A stretch of 64,000 nucleotides of DNA, taken from positions 1-64,000 of the forward strand of contig UCAU01000036.1 of the NCBI GenBank assembly GCA_900470445.1, given 5' to 3'. The notes below the pieces were generated by a model. That model saw only the letters and a program-made list of their open reading frames with translations. It was not told the origin of the DNA and searched no databases. Below, piece after piece: positions 11,353 to 20,394 of the stretch; positions within the stretch are counted from its first letter, which is position 1; each line of letters opens with the position of its first letter. The position numbers were made by a program, and so were the translations under genes. This stretch comes from Hyphomicrobiales bacterium (GTDB lineage: Bacteria; Pseudomonadota; Alphaproteobacteria; Rhizobiales; Devosiaceae).

Positions 11353-12408
11353 TCACAAGCGAGCTGGGCCCGTTGAGTCGCGCAAAACCAATCGCGTTGG
11401 CACCGTAACTTTTGGCAGCGGAGCGGCGGGGTCGTTTATTGCCGCAAGCGCTATTTCCACGGCCAGGCGTCCGAGTTCCCCAATCGGTTGGGCAATGCTG
11501 GAAAGGGCCGGGGTGAGGATGTCGGCAAGGGTGTCGTCGTAGCCGGTGATGGAGAGGTCGGTTGGCACGGTCAGGCCAGCCTCGGCGATAGCTTGCAGTG
11601 CCGCAGCGGCCAGCAGGTCCGAGCCGCAGACCACCGCGGTCGGCCGGGGCGTGAGCGACAGGATGTCCTTCATCAAGCGGTACCCCGTTTGCCGGCCGGC
11701 CCCATGGCTCTGGTAATAAGGGCCGCGGCGGACATAGGCCGGTGGCACGTGAATGTCATAGCGCGCCAGATTGTCGATAAATACCCGCTCGCGCGTGGCT
11801 TCGATGGCTTCGCCTAACGAGCTTTCCATCCGGCTGGAATCCACATCGCCACCGATATAGGCGAACTTGCGGTGGCCGAGATCAAACAGATGGTCGATGG
11901 TCTGGCGCATGCCGTCAGCGGGGTCAACGCCAACCAGGCCTCCCACTTGCGCGACCAGTCGCTCGACCTGCACGGTGGGGACGCCGCTACGATGGCCAAG
12001 GCGGACATTGGCCGGGTCGATGGCTGTACAGAAGATGATCGCATCGACATGGTGATCGAGGAAGCGCTGCATGCCGCGGGCTTCCATGGCGGGGTCGGAG
12101 TGATTGTTGAGGGTGAATACGGTGTAGCCCGATTTCAGCGCCTCGATCTGGATGACGTGGGCAACTGCTGCGGCGAACGTGTTGAGATTAGACTCGCTGA
12201 CCACCATGCCCAAGGTAAAACTGCGGCTGGTGCGCAGACCCCGGGCTACCATGTTTGGGCGGTAGCCGGTCAATTTGACGGCGGCCTCGACGACCTGGCG
12301 CGTTTCGTCTTTCACATAGCCATTTTTGTAGATGACCCGAGCCACCGTTGCCGCTGATACCCCGGCGCGCTCGGCGACATCCGCCATAGTGGCCTTATTC
12401 GGCTTCAT
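11353..12408 (-). CDS. LacI-family transcriptional regulator
   Basis: 351-residue repressor: N-terminal HTH (MADVAERAGVSAATVARVI, about residues 8-26), hinge (GYRPNMVARGLR) and a periplasmic-binding-like sugar sensor. It diverges from the ABC transporter operon starting at 12694, and the shared 285-bp promoter region carries two strong inverted repeats (12451-12468 and 12469-12500). I infer that it represses the sugar operon until its substrate is present. Confidence 0.92.
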   Translation of the reverse strand: MKPNKATMADVAERAGVSAATVARVIYKNGYVKDETRQVVEAAVKLTGYRPNMVARGLRTSRSFTLGMVVSESNLNTFAAAVAHVIQIEALKSGYTVFTLNNHSDPAMEARGMQRFLDHHVDAIIFCTAIDPANVRLGHRSGVPTVQVERLVAQVGGLVGVDPADGMRQTIDHLFDLGHRKFAYIGGDVDSSRMESSLGEAIEATRERVFIDNLARYDIHVPPAYVRRGPYYQSHGAGRQTGYRLMKDILSLTPRPTAVVCGSDLLAAAALQAIAEAGLTVPTDLSITGYDDTLADILTPALSSIAQPIGELGRLAVEIALAAINDPAAPLPKVTVPTRLVLRDSTGPARL

Positions 12409-12450
12409 AAGCTGTCCATTTCTGGTTTTTCATTACCCACAAATGCCCTC

Positions 12451-12468
12451 TTGCCAAACCGTTGGCAA
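12451..12468. promoter_or_regulatory. Candidate LacI-type operator
   Basis: TTGCCAA-accg-TTGGCAA: perfect 7-bp arms around a 4-nt centre, in the divergent region between the LacI gene and its presumed target operon. It directly abuts the larger palindrome at 12469. Confidence 0.5.
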
Positions 12469-12500
12469 TATGATGACGTGAACATGTTGACGTCATCATA
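12469..12500. promoter_or_regulatory. 32-bp near-perfect palindrome, probable operator
   Basis: Arms TATGATGACGT and ACGTCATCATA are exact reverse complements, and the 10-nt centre GAACATGTTG is itself palindromic but for its ends. Over all 32 bases only one symmetric pair mismatches. A TTGACG that could serve as a -35 for the operon lies inside it (12487-12492). This is probably the main regulator site of the sugar operon. Confidence 0.6.
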
Positions 12501-12693
12501 AAAAGACCTCGTATTTTTTAGGGGGCGGTGAGGGCGGGGACGCAGCCACATGGGCAAGACCCGCCGTGGCGGCAGGAGGCTATGGAGGAGGCAGGCAGAG
12601 CACGCCGGCCCTTCACGCATAATCACAGCAGGAACAGCGCCCGGACACCCGGAGCGCGACCGATATGACTTGCCCAGGGAGGGGCATTTATCC

Positions 12694-13956
12694 ATGAGCA
12701 GAACCCAATACACACGACGCCTTGCAGCCAAGCTGGCCCTTGCCGCAACCGCACTGGGCCTGAGCCTGCCACATGCCATGGCGCAGCCGGTGACGCTTGA
12801 TTTCTGGGACATGAACTGGGCCGGCACGGAATATCCCGTGGCCGCGCAGGCGCTGGTCGACCGCTATAATGCCGAGCACCCAGACGTGCAGGTGGTGTAT
12901 CGGTCGGTGCCATGGACCAATTGGTACGAGACCTTCGTCACCGCGATCGCTTCGGGCAGCGCGCCGGACCTGTCCACCGGCGCCGGCTTCCAGGCCGTGC
13001 AACTCTATGACCAGGGCGCCATTCTGCCGGTGGATGAGGTCGTGGCCCAACTCGACCCCGATGATTTTGCGCCGGGCACGCTGGAGGCGCTGCGCTATGA
13101 CGACCACTATGTCGGCCTGCCCTGGGGCGTCGATATCCGCGTGCTGTTCTATCGCAAGGACCTGCTCGAGGCCGCCGGGGTGGCCGTGCCGACAAACTGG
13201 CAGGAATTCCGCGATGCCGCCAAGACACTGACCGGCGACGGCAAGTATGGGCTGGTGACCGCGGGCGACTCGATGGGCGTGCACTGGGTGCTGTTCAGCG
13301 CGATCAACAATGGCGGCGGGCTGTTCGATGCCGAGGGCAAGCCGGATCTGAACGGAAAGCGCAGCACCGAGGCGTTGCAATACCTGTCGGACCTGGTGGC
13401 GGATGGCTCGGTCAATCCGGCGAGCGCCGGCTATGTCGGGGACGATGCGCGCGGCGCCTTCTTCCGTGGCGAAGCGGCCTTTGTCCTCGGCGGACCCCTG
13501 CTGCCGGACCAGTCTGGCGATGCCAAGCCGCAGATCGGCATCGTGCCGCCGCTCAAGGGGCCGCACGGGGATATCGGCACGATCAACTGGGTCAACAACC
13601 TGATGGTCTATAACCAGACCGAGCATCCTGCCGAAACCATGGCCTTCCTCAAATGGTGGAGCGACAACGCGCTGACGCTGTGGACCGAGGGCCATGCCGG
13701 CAACCTGCCGGCCCGCAAGTCGATCGCCGCCGATGCGCATTTCCAGGGCAATCCCAACGTCAAATACGTCATCGACAGCGTGATGCCGATCGCCAAGCCG
13801 ATGTCCGCGGCGGTGGGCGGTACTTTCCCGCAGCTCAATGAGATCGATGGCGACGGCTTCCTGCGGGCGCTGAGCCAGTCGATCTGGCAGGGCCAGCCGC
13901 TGGCGGACAATCTCGCCGCCGCCCAGGCTCACCTCGAAGAGATCATGGCAGACTGA
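12694..13956 (+). CDS. Sugar ABC transporter, extracellular solute-binding protein
   Basis: 420-residue periplasmic binding protein of the family 1 (MalE/UgpB) type. A signal peptide occupies residues 1-30 with an AMA/Q cleavage site. The start at 12694 follows AGGGAGGGG. The body has the family features (PWTNWYETFVTAIASGSAPDL, PWGVDIRVLFYRKDLLE). Its TGA overlaps the ATG of the first permease. With the MalK-type ATPase downstream it makes a carbohydrate importer, probably for a disaccharide or glycoside; specificity cannot be read from sequence. Confidence 0.92.
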   Translation: MSRTQYTRRLAAKLALAATALGLSLPHAMAQPVTLDFWDMNWAGTEYPVAAQALVDRYNAEHPDVQVVYRSVPWTNWYETFVTAIASGSAPDLSTGAGFQAVQLYDQGAILPVDEVVAQLDPDDFAPGTLEALRYDDHYVGLPWGVDIRVLFYRKDLLEAAGVAVPTNWQEFRDAAKTLTGDGKYGLVTAGDSMGVHWVLFSAINNGGGLFDAEGKPDLNGKRSTEALQYLSDLVADGSVNPASAGYVGDDARGAFFRGEAAFVLGGPLLPDQSGDAKPQIGIVPPLKGPHGDIGTINWVNNLMVYNQTEHPAETMAFLKWWSDNALTLWTEGHAGNLPARKSIAADAHFQGNPNVKYVIDSVMPIAKPMSAAVGGTFPQLNEIDGDGFLRALSQSIWQGQPLADNLAAAQAHLEEIMAD

Positions 13957-14870
13957 TGAGCATTGTCCTCAATACCTCCGAAGCCCCGGCCTGGCGCACC
14001 CGCGCCAGGCAGCTGGCGGCGCCAGAATTCGTCACGCCGGCCATTTTGCTGGCGCCCTCGATCCTGTTGCTGGTGGTGGTCGTCGCCTATCCCATGCTTC
14101 AAGGGCTGTTCTTCAGCTTCACGGATGGTTCGCTGATGAAGGCGGGCAAATGGGTGGGCATCGACAATTACACCAAGCTGCTCAGCTCGCCGGCTTTCTA
14201 CCACTCACTGCGCTTCAGCGCGGTATTCGCGGTCTGCAACATCGTCGGCTGTTATCTGCTGGGGTTGGGCCTGGCCCTGCTGTTGCAGAAGGACATGCCG
14301 GGACGGGGCGTTTTCCGCGTGCTGCTGCTACTGCCATGGATTGTGCCATCGCTGGTGTCGATCGTGTCGTGGCGCTGGATGATTGCTGACGAAGGAGCGC
14401 TGTTCAACCAGATCATCAAGCTGTTCGGCGGCAGTCCAATCTATTTCCTGTCCGACAGCACCTGGGCCGTGATCGTGGTGATCCTGATCAAGATCTGGCG
14501 CAGCTTTCCCTTCATGATGCTGTCGCTGCTGGCGGCACTGCAAAGCATCGATCGCAGTCTTTACGAGGCCGCGGCGATCGATGGGGCGACGCGCTGGCAA
14601 TCCTTCTGGAACGTCACGCTGCCGCAGATCAAGAATATCTCGATCGTGCTCTGCCTGTTGATGACGATCTGGACGGTCAATGATTTCGACACCCCCTGGC
14701 TCCTGGCACAGGGCGGACCGGCCAATGCCACCGAGAATCTGGTGGTGCTTGCCTATCGCTTCACCTTTGCGCGCAACGATGTCGGCATGGGTTCTGCAAC
14801 GTCCTTCATCACTCTCTTCGTGCTGATGACGCTGGTGTTCTTCCTGCTTCGTTGGCAGCGGAGGAGCTGA
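13956..14870 (+). CDS. Sugar ABC transporter permease (MalF-like)
   Basis: 304-residue inner-membrane permease with six predicted helices and the EAA coupling loop YEAAAIDGATRWQSFWNVTLP, which docks on the ATPase. Its ATG shares the terminal A of the binding-protein stop, so translation is coupled. It pairs with the second permease downstream in a MalFG-type heterodimer. Confidence 0.92.
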   Translation: MSIVLNTSEAPAWRTRARQLAAPEFVTPAILLAPSILLLVVVVAYPMLQGLFFSFTDGSLMKAGKWVGIDNYTKLLSSPAFYHSLRFSAVFAVCNIVGCYLLGLGLALLLQKDMPGRGVFRVLLLLPWIVPSLVSIVSWRWMIADEGALFNQIIKLFGGSPIYFLSDSTWAVIVVILIKIWRSFPFMMLSLLAALQSIDRSLYEAAAIDGATRWQSFWNVTLPQIKNISIVLCLLMTIWTVNDFDTPWLLAQGGPANATENLVVLAYRFTFARNDVGMGSATSFITLFVLMTLVFFLLRWQRRS

Positions 14871-14874
14871 GGTC

Positions 14875-15702
14875 ATGGACAATTCCACACACATGCAGCG
14901 TTGGAGCCTGACGGGCTTGATGATCGTCATCTGCCTGCTGGTGAACCTTCCAATCATCCTGATGGCGCTCAATTCGTTCCAGACCACCGAACAGATTCTG
15001 GCCTCGCGCAGTCTCATTCCTCAGCAGTTCTCGCTGAGCAATTACCAGTCGCTGACCAATACGCCGTTTTTCACCTATCTGAGGAATTCCCTGATCGTAT
15101 CGCTGGGCGCCACCGCTTTCAGCGTCACGGCGGCAGTGCTGGCGGGCTATGCGCTATCGCGCTTCCGCAATGGATTGCTGGATGCCTATTCATCGACGCT
15201 GTTCGCGGTGCAGATGTTCCCGATTATCCTGGCGCTCATTCCGCTTTTCCTACTGTTCCGCCCGCTTGGGCTGATCAACACGCCTATGTCGGTGATTATC
15301 GTCTATGCGGTGGTGAACCTGCCTTTCGTTACCTGGATGGCACGCAGCTATTTCGACACCATTCCGCGCGAGCTGGAGGAAGCCGCGCTGATCGACGGGT
15401 GCAGCCATATCGGCGCTTTCGTCAGGATCGTACTGCCCCTGTCGGGGCCGGGACTGGCGGCGGTTTCGATCTTTGCCTTCCTGTTTTCCTACAATGAATT
15501 CTTCATCGCCAGTGTCTTCCTGCGCACTACCGAGGCGATGACCCTGCCGGTGGGCATCCAGATGTTCATGCAGCAATTCTCGACCGATTGGGGGAGCCTG
15601 ATGGCAGCGGCAACGCTGACCATGCTGCCAACCCTGGTCTTGTTCCTCTTCGTCCAGAAATTCATCACGCACGGCGCGATTGCCGGCGGCGTGAAGGGGT
15701 AA
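14875..15702 (+). CDS. Sugar ABC transporter permease (MalG-like)
   Basis: 275-residue permease with six predicted helices and the EAA loop ELEEAALIDGCSHIGAFVRI, a standard MalG partner. It lies 4 bp after the first permease and 4 bp before the ATPase. A Shine-Dalgarno-like GGAGG precedes the ATG at 14875. Confidence 0.92.
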   Translation: MDNSTHMQRWSLTGLMIVICLLVNLPIILMALNSFQTTEQILASRSLIPQQFSLSNYQSLTNTPFFTYLRNSLIVSLGATAFSVTAAVLAGYALSRFRNGLLDAYSSTLFAVQMFPIILALIPLFLLFRPLGLINTPMSVIIVYAVVNLPFVTWMARSYFDTIPRELEEAALIDGCSHIGAFVRIVLPLSGPGLAAVSIFAFLFSYNEFFIASVFLRTTEAMTLPVGIQMFMQQFSTDWGSLMAAATLTMLPTLVLFLFVQKFITHGAIAGGVKG

Positions 15703-15706
15703 TCAC

Positions 15707-16774
15707 ATGGCTTCACTGAGCGTTCAGTCCGTTACCAAGAATTATGGCGCCGTGCCGGTTTTGCATGGGGTGGATGTCGATATTCAGGATGGCGAATTCC
15801 TGATCCTGGTCGGTCCATCGGGCTGCGGAAAATCCACCCTGCTACGCATGATTGCAGGGCTGGAATCCATTACTGGCGGCACGATCAAGATCGGCGACCG
15901 GCTGGTCAACAATCTGCCACCCAAGGCGCGCGATATCGCCATGGTGTTCCAGTCCTATGCGCTCTATCCGCATATGAGCGTGGCCCAGAACATGGGATTC
16001 TCGCTCAAGCTGGCGGGTCGTTCCAAGACGGAAATCGATGCCGCCGTGCGCAAGGCGGCCGATATCCTGGCGCTGGGCGAGTTGCTGGATCGCACCCCCA
16101 AGCAGCTTTCGGGCGGTCAGCGTCAGCGCGTGGCCATGGGCCGCGCCATCGTGCGCGATCCGGCAGTGTTTCTGTTCGATGAGCCCTTGTCCAATCTCGA
16201 CGCCAAGCTGCGGGTGCAGATGCGGGCCGAGATCAAGGAATTGCACCAGCGGCTGGGCACCACCATCGTCTATGTGACGCATGACCAGATCGAGGCCATG
16301 ACCATGGCTGACCGGATCGTGGTGATGCATGGCGGGTTGGTCGAGCAGATCGGCAGGCCGCTCGATCTCTATGACAAGCCAGCCAATCTGTTCGTCGCCG
16401 GGTTCATCGGGTCGCCATCGATGAACCTGATCGCCGGCACCGTCGAGACGGCCGGTGTGTTCACCACCAACTCAGGCGCGGCGATCGAGGTGCCGCATTT
16501 GGCGGCCCATGGCGACCAGGCGTTGGTGCTGGGCGTTCGCCCCGAGCATCTCGAACTGATTGGCGCCGAAGCACCGGGCGCCATTGCGGGACAGGTCGTC
16601 GTGGTCGAGCCGACGGGCTCGGAGACCCAGGTCAGCCTGCGGATCGGCGGGGATGATCTGTTGGCTCTGTTCCATAGCCGCATTGATGCCGTGCCGGGCG
16701 ACACGCTGCATGTGCGGCCAATGGCGGGCAGTGTGCATCTCTTCGATCAGGCTAGCGGCAAACGCATCGCCTGA
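15707..16774 (+). CDS. Sugar ABC transporter ATP-binding protein (MalK/UgpC type)
   Basis: 355-residue ATPase. Walker [10 protein letters not shown] (36-44), signature [14 protein letters not shown], Walker B VFLFDEP and the downstream LSNLDAKLR typical of the MalK group, followed by a C-terminal OB/TOBE regulatory domain. It completes the importer encoded by the three preceding genes. Confidence 0.95.
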   Translation: MASLSVQSVTKNYGAVPVLHGVDVDIQDGEFLILVGPSGCGKSTLLRMIAGLESITGGTIKIGDRLVNNLPPKARDIAMVFQSYALYPHMSVAQNMGFSLKLAGRSKTEIDAAVRKAADILALGELLDRTPKQLSGGQRQRVAMGRAIVRDPAVFLFDEPLSNLDAKLRVQMRAEIKELHQRLGTTIVYVTHDQIEAMTMADRIVVMHGGLVEQIGRPLDLYDKPANLFVAGFIGSPSMNLIAGTVETAGVFTTNSGAAIEVPHLAAHGDQALVLGVRPEHLELIGAEAPGAIAGQVVVVEPTGSETQVSLRIGGDDLLALFHSRIDAVPGDTLHVRPMAGSVHLFDQASGKRIA

Positions 16775-16784
16775 CCCCATCGGT

Positions 16785-16840
16785 CCGCCGTTTGGCGGCG
16801 GGCCGTATCGTGGGGCGTGTCTTTCTCCCGGGCACGCCCC
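16785..16840 (+). promoter_or_regulatory. Two intercistronic hairpins after the ATPase gene
   Basis: CCGCC-gttt-GGCGG at 16785-16798 and GGGGCGTG/CACGCCCC at 16812-16840 (8-bp stem, 13-nt loop) fill the 102-bp gap between transport and catabolic genes. There is no T-tract, so mRNA processing or partial attenuation is more likely than full termination. Confidence 0.4.
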
Positions 16841-16876
16841 GCAGATTTCCACCATGGCGTTTACCAGAGAAATTTC

Positions 16877-17764
16877 ATGACCACTCGCATGGCCTATAAT
16901 CCCCTGTCTTTCGTACTGACCGCCGAGGGCTTCCAGCCCGAATTGGCGCCGCCATTGCCACAGATTTTGAACATTGTGCGCGAGGCCGGCTATGATGGCA
17001 TTCACGCCGACATCCCCGCGGGCACCACGCCTAGGGCCTATCTCGATCTGCTGGCCGAACATCACCTCGTGCCTGCGCCGGGCTATTTCCAGTCGCAGTT
17101 CGATGACAGGGATAACCTGGCCACAACGATCGAGACGGCGCGGCGGCTGGCGGCTGACCACGCGCAACTGGGCCTCGACCGGGTTTTCATTGCCGAACAA
17201 TTCGGTGCCGATCCACGCCGCATCGACACGCCGGCCCAGGGCGTGGGTGCCGACAGCCAGCGATTGTCTCGTATTGCCGATGGTCTGGCACAGGTTGCGC
17301 AGGCCATGGCGGCGGAGGGCGTCGTGCCGTGCCTGCATGCCCATGTCGGCACGCGGATCGAAACGGTCGAGGAGACCGAGTTCGTGCTGGACCGCATTGG
17401 CAGCGACATTCTGCTGGTTGGCCCCGATACCGGACATTTGAGCTGGGCCGGCGCCGATCTCAACGCGTTTCTCGCGCGCCATGTTGGCCGGGTCGGCGCG
17501 GTGCATATCAAGGATTACCGGCGTGACGTCGCCGCGCGCGTCCAGGCCGAGGGGCAGGGCTACCATGCAGCCGGCGCCGCTCATATCTGGACCGAGCCGG
17601 GCCGTGGCAGCATTGATCTTGAAGCAGCGCTTGCGGCGCTGGCCGGGTTCGACGGCTGGTTTATCGTCGAGGTTGACATTGCCGACCAGCCCACCGTGCC
17701 CGAAAGTGCACGCGTTGCGGCTGAGTGGCTGCGGCCGCGCCTTGATGCGCGGAGGGCAGCATGA
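16877..17764 (+). CDS. Sugar phosphate isomerase/epimerase-like TIM-barrel protein (xylose isomerase-like fold)
   Basis: 295-residue AP endonuclease 2-type TIM barrel. Likely metal ligands are seen in LHAHVG, GPDTGHL, VHIKDY and WFIVEVD. The start at 16877 (MTTRMAYN) follows AGAGA. Relatives include IolE and IolH, 3-keto-sugar hydratases and hydroxypyruvate isomerase-like proteins. It overlaps the Gfo/Idh/MocA gene by ATGA. Given the DUF1080 gene in the same operon, a role in converting a 3-keto sugar intermediate is a reasonable inference. Confidence 0.85.
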   Translation: MTTRMAYNPLSFVLTAEGFQPELAPPLPQILNIVREAGYDGIHADIPAGTTPRAYLDLLAEHHLVPAPGYFQSQFDDRDNLATTIETARRLAADHAQLGLDRVFIAEQFGADPRRIDTPAQGVGADSQRLSRIADGLAQVAQAMAAEGVVPCLHAHVGTRIETVEETEFVLDRIGSDILLVGPDTGHLSWAGADLNAFLARHVGRVGAVHIKDYRRDVAARVQAEGQGYHAAGAAHIWTEPGRGSIDLEAALAALAGFDGWFIVEVDIADQPTVPESARVAAEWLRPRLDARRAA

Positions 17765-18792
17765 GCCGCCCGATAGGTATCGGCTTTGTTGGTGGCGGCC
17801 CGGTCACCCAGGCCATTCACCTGCCGGCCATCGCGACTTTGCCAGGGCAGTTCCGCACCGTCCGGGTCATGGACGTCAATCCGCTCGTGGCTGAGACGGT
17901 GGCGGCTCGCTATGGCGCCATAGCATCCACCGAGGCGGAACCGGTCTTTGCCGATCCGGCAGTCGAGGTTGTCGCCATTTGCAGCCCGAATGCCTTCCAT
18001 GCCGAGCAGGTCATCGCGGCCTGCCGGGCAGGCAAAAAGGCCGTGCTGTGCGAAAAACCGCTGGCGGTGAGCAAGGACGAAGCCGCCCGGATCAAGGCGG
18101 CTTCGGTCGCGAGCGGCACGGCGATTTTTGTCGGGACCATGCATGCCTATGACCCGGCCTATCGGGCGGCGTTCGCGGCCTGGCAGGCGAGTGGCGATAC
18201 GGCGCTACAGGTGCGCAATGCCATTTTCCTGCCGAGCAATGACGAGTTTACCAATCGAGCCACCGAATTGGTGCCTGTGCCGACCATAGAGCGTGGCGCG
18301 CCCAGCGCAGATGCGGCGTTTCGGAAGCTAATGCTGCGCAATGCCATGCTGGGTTTGTCCATCCACGATGTGCCGTTGATACGTGATTTCCAGCCCATAA
18401 TGGGGCGCCTGCTGCTGGCCCGCTATCTGCCACCCTTTGGCTATGCACTGCTGGCCGAACATAATGGCTGCACGGCGGAGCTGACGGCGCTCATGCCGGG
18501 GCAATGGCCGGCAAAATGGACTTTCGAAGCAACCGGCCGAACACATCGCCTGCGAGCGAGCATGCCGCCCTCCTATGTCATGGCGGGATCGGCCGTGGTC
18601 GAGCTGGAGGGACCAGACAGCAGCCAGGTGTTCCATTTTACCCAGAATGGCTACCAGGCGTTGTGGCAAGCCGTGAATGACACGGTGCGCAATGGGGCGG
18701 CATCGCCCATTCCTCTCGATACTGCCATCGCCGATCTGGCCTTTGCGCTCGATTTGGCTGACGGCATCGACCAGATACTGGATGCCGCGTGA
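17761..18792 (+). CDS. Gfo/Idh/MocA-family oxidoreductase
   Basis: 343-residue NAD(P)-dependent sugar or inositol dehydrogenase-like protein. N-terminal Rossmann motif GFVGGGPVTQAIHLPAI (slightly unusual GxGxxx) and the family EKP motif in LCEKPLAVS. The C-terminal alpha/beta substrate domain is present. In 3-keto-glycoside pathways this family supplies the dehydrogenase that oxidises C3 of the sugar. It is translationally coupled to genes on both sides. Confidence 0.88.
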   Translation: MSRPIGIGFVGGGPVTQAIHLPAIATLPGQFRTVRVMDVNPLVAETVAARYGAIASTEAEPVFADPAVEVVAICSPNAFHAEQVIAACRAGKKAVLCEKPLAVSKDEAARIKAASVASGTAIFVGTMHAYDPAYRAAFAAWQASGDTALQVRNAIFLPSNDEFTNRATELVPVPTIERGAPSADAAFRKLMLRNAMLGLSIHDVPLIRDFQPIMGRLLLARYLPPFGYALLAEHNGCTAELTALMPGQWPAKWTFEATGRTHRLRASMPPSYVMAGSAVVELEGPDSSQVFHFTQNGYQALWQAVNDTVRNGAASPIPLDTAIADLAFALDLADGIDQILDAA

Positions 18793-19556
18793 TGGACAAT
18801 CCGCTTCAGATCCGCGTCTTTTGTGCACCCGAGCAGGCAGAAGCGCATCTGGCCATATTGGGCAGTCTTCCGGCCAGCTTCCAAACCGTTCCGGAGGGGC
18901 AACCCGACATTGCCCTTGTTGGCCCTGATGCAGCAAGCATATCCACCGGACTGGCCAGTGCTGCTCGCATGCTTGTCCTAGTCGACCCGTGGATGATCGA
19001 CGATATTGAGGAGTTGACGCGCGCTGCTGTACCGGTCGTGCCAGTGGGACGATTGTTCCCGCTCATGGCCGGGCTTGACGCCGGTATGGTTGGGCAGGCG
19101 GCGCTGGTGCGCTGTTCGATAGCCAGCCGGCAATCGCTGGCCGCGAGCGTGTACGAGCAATTGAGTGCTTTGCAGATTCTGCTTGGACCGCTTGCCGGCG
19201 TAAAAATGCTGTCGCAAATCGGGTCCGCCTATAGCGGGACGGCGCGCGCCGGCAAAGGCGTCGAACTAGTGTGGAGCGGGCAGGCGGGGGCTATCCACGA
19301 CAGCTTGGAGCTGGACGTCATGGGCATTGCCCAGCGGCTCGAAATCCTGGCGATACCTGACGACACGGCGCGACCCGCCACGGTTCATTTTGGCAATGTC
19401 GACGGGCTCACCCAATCCCGTGGCGTTTATGAAAGCGGGTTGCGCCTGTTTTGGCGATCTGTGGCAGCGGATCTTGCTGGGGGACCCAAAACCACGCGGC
19501 TTTCCGATTTCCTGGACCTGCTTATGCAGGTCCGTCAACTCACTCATATTGCCTAG
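18792..19556 (+). CDS. Protein of unknown function in a sugar-catabolic operon
   Basis: 254 residues and no family I recognise. The ATG at 18792 shares its A with the previous stop (TGATG); a GTG one codon earlier is also possible. The first third alternates hydrophobic strands with loops (IRVFCAPEQAEAHLAIL, LVLVDPWMIDDIEEL), suggesting a Rossmann-like half. The rest is mixed, with MGIAQRLEILAIPDD and a helical C-terminus. There is no signal peptide or membrane segment. Its fixed place after a Gfo/Idh/MocA gene suggests an accessory subunit or a diverged oxidoreductase. Confidence 0.7.
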   Translation: MDNPLQIRVFCAPEQAEAHLAILGSLPASFQTVPEGQPDIALVGPDAASISTGLASAARMLVLVDPWMIDDIEELTRAAVPVVPVGRLFPLMAGLDAGMVGQAALVRCSIASRQSLAASVYEQLSALQILLGPLAGVKMLSQIGSAYSGTARAGKGVELVWSGQAGAIHDSLELDVMGIAQRLEILAIPDDTARPATVHFGNVDGLTQSRGVYESGLRLFWRSVAADLAGGPKTTRLSDFLDLLMQVRQLTHIA

Positions 19557-19567
19557 AAAGCAGTTCA

Positions 19568-20392
19568 ATGCCCGGTCAATTCAAACGCATTTTCGATGGT
19601 CAATCCCTCGTCGGCTGGCACGCCGTTCCGCGCCGTCTGGCTCCGATCAAGCCGGGCGGGCCACAATGGGATGTGACGCCCGAGCGATTGGCCGCCATCA
19701 TGGCCCATACTGGTCGCTGGACGGTGGAGGAGGGGGCAATCTGCGGCCGGCAGGAGCCGGCTGGCAGCGGATTGGGCGCCTATCTGCTCAGCGACGAAGT
19801 TTATGGTGATTACGAGCTGGTGTTCGAGGCCAAGCCCGATTGGCCTGCGGACACTGGTGTGGTGCTGCGCGCCACCGATATCGGCTCGCAAGGCTTCCAG
19901 GTGCTGATGGACCACCGGAAATCAGGCAATATCGGCGGCTACTACGGCAATGGCATTGGCGGCTTCCACGCCATCAATTTCGCTCTCGACGTGGCGCGGG
20001 ATGCGGCAGGCCGGCCAACCGGGCTACAGCTGGAAGACCCGGCGACCACGATCGAGCCGCTGACGCCTCTCAAGCGGTCGCTTCTCAGCTATGCCGCATC
20101 AGGCGAGGACTTCCTCAAGGTTTGGCATTGGGGCGATTGGAACGAGTTCCGCATTTCCATCAAGGGCGAAGTGCCGGTGCTCAGCACCACGATCAATGGT
20201 GTCAAGATTGCCGAACTGGATGTGAGCACATTGCCGGCAGACCTGTTCGACCGCCAGGGCGTTGCCGCCTTGCTCGGCCGGCATGGCCGCATTGCCCTGG
20301 AAGTGCACGACAATGACCCCATCGTGGGGGGCGATCGCTGGGGCTATGATGCGGCGAGCCGTTGGCGCAATCTGCAGATACGTGAATTCTGA
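19568..20392 (+). CDS. DUF1080 (3-keto-disaccharide hydrolase-like) protein
   Basis: 274-residue concanavalin-like lectin/glucanase-fold protein: FKRIFDGQSLVGWHA at the N-terminus, GVVLRATD, DHRKSGNIGGYYGNGIGGFHA and the late DLFDRQGVAALLGRHGRIALEVHD. The family (PF06439) includes enzymes that cleave the glycosidic bond of 3-keto-glycosides. No signal peptide is seen, so it acts in the cytosol after import. The start is set by homology to family N-termini; the ribosome site is weak. Confidence 0.85.
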   Translation: MPGQFKRIFDGQSLVGWHAVPRRLAPIKPGGPQWDVTPERLAAIMAHTGRWTVEEGAICGRQEPAGSGLGAYLLSDEVYGDYELVFEAKPDWPADTGVVLRATDIGSQGFQVLMDHRKSGNIGGYYGNGIGGFHAINFALDVARDAAGRPTGLQLEDPATTIEPLTPLKRSLLSYAASGEDFLKVWHWGDWNEFRISIKGEVPVLSTTINGVKIAELDVSTLPADLFDRQGVAALLGRHGRIALEVHDNDPIVGGDRWGYDAASRWRNLQIREF

Positions 20393-20394
20393 CA

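Noticed and set aside
12688-13932. 414-codon minus-strand frame opposite the binding-protein gene
   Set aside because: Shadow frame; the plus-strand gene has a signal peptide, a ribosome site and family motifs.
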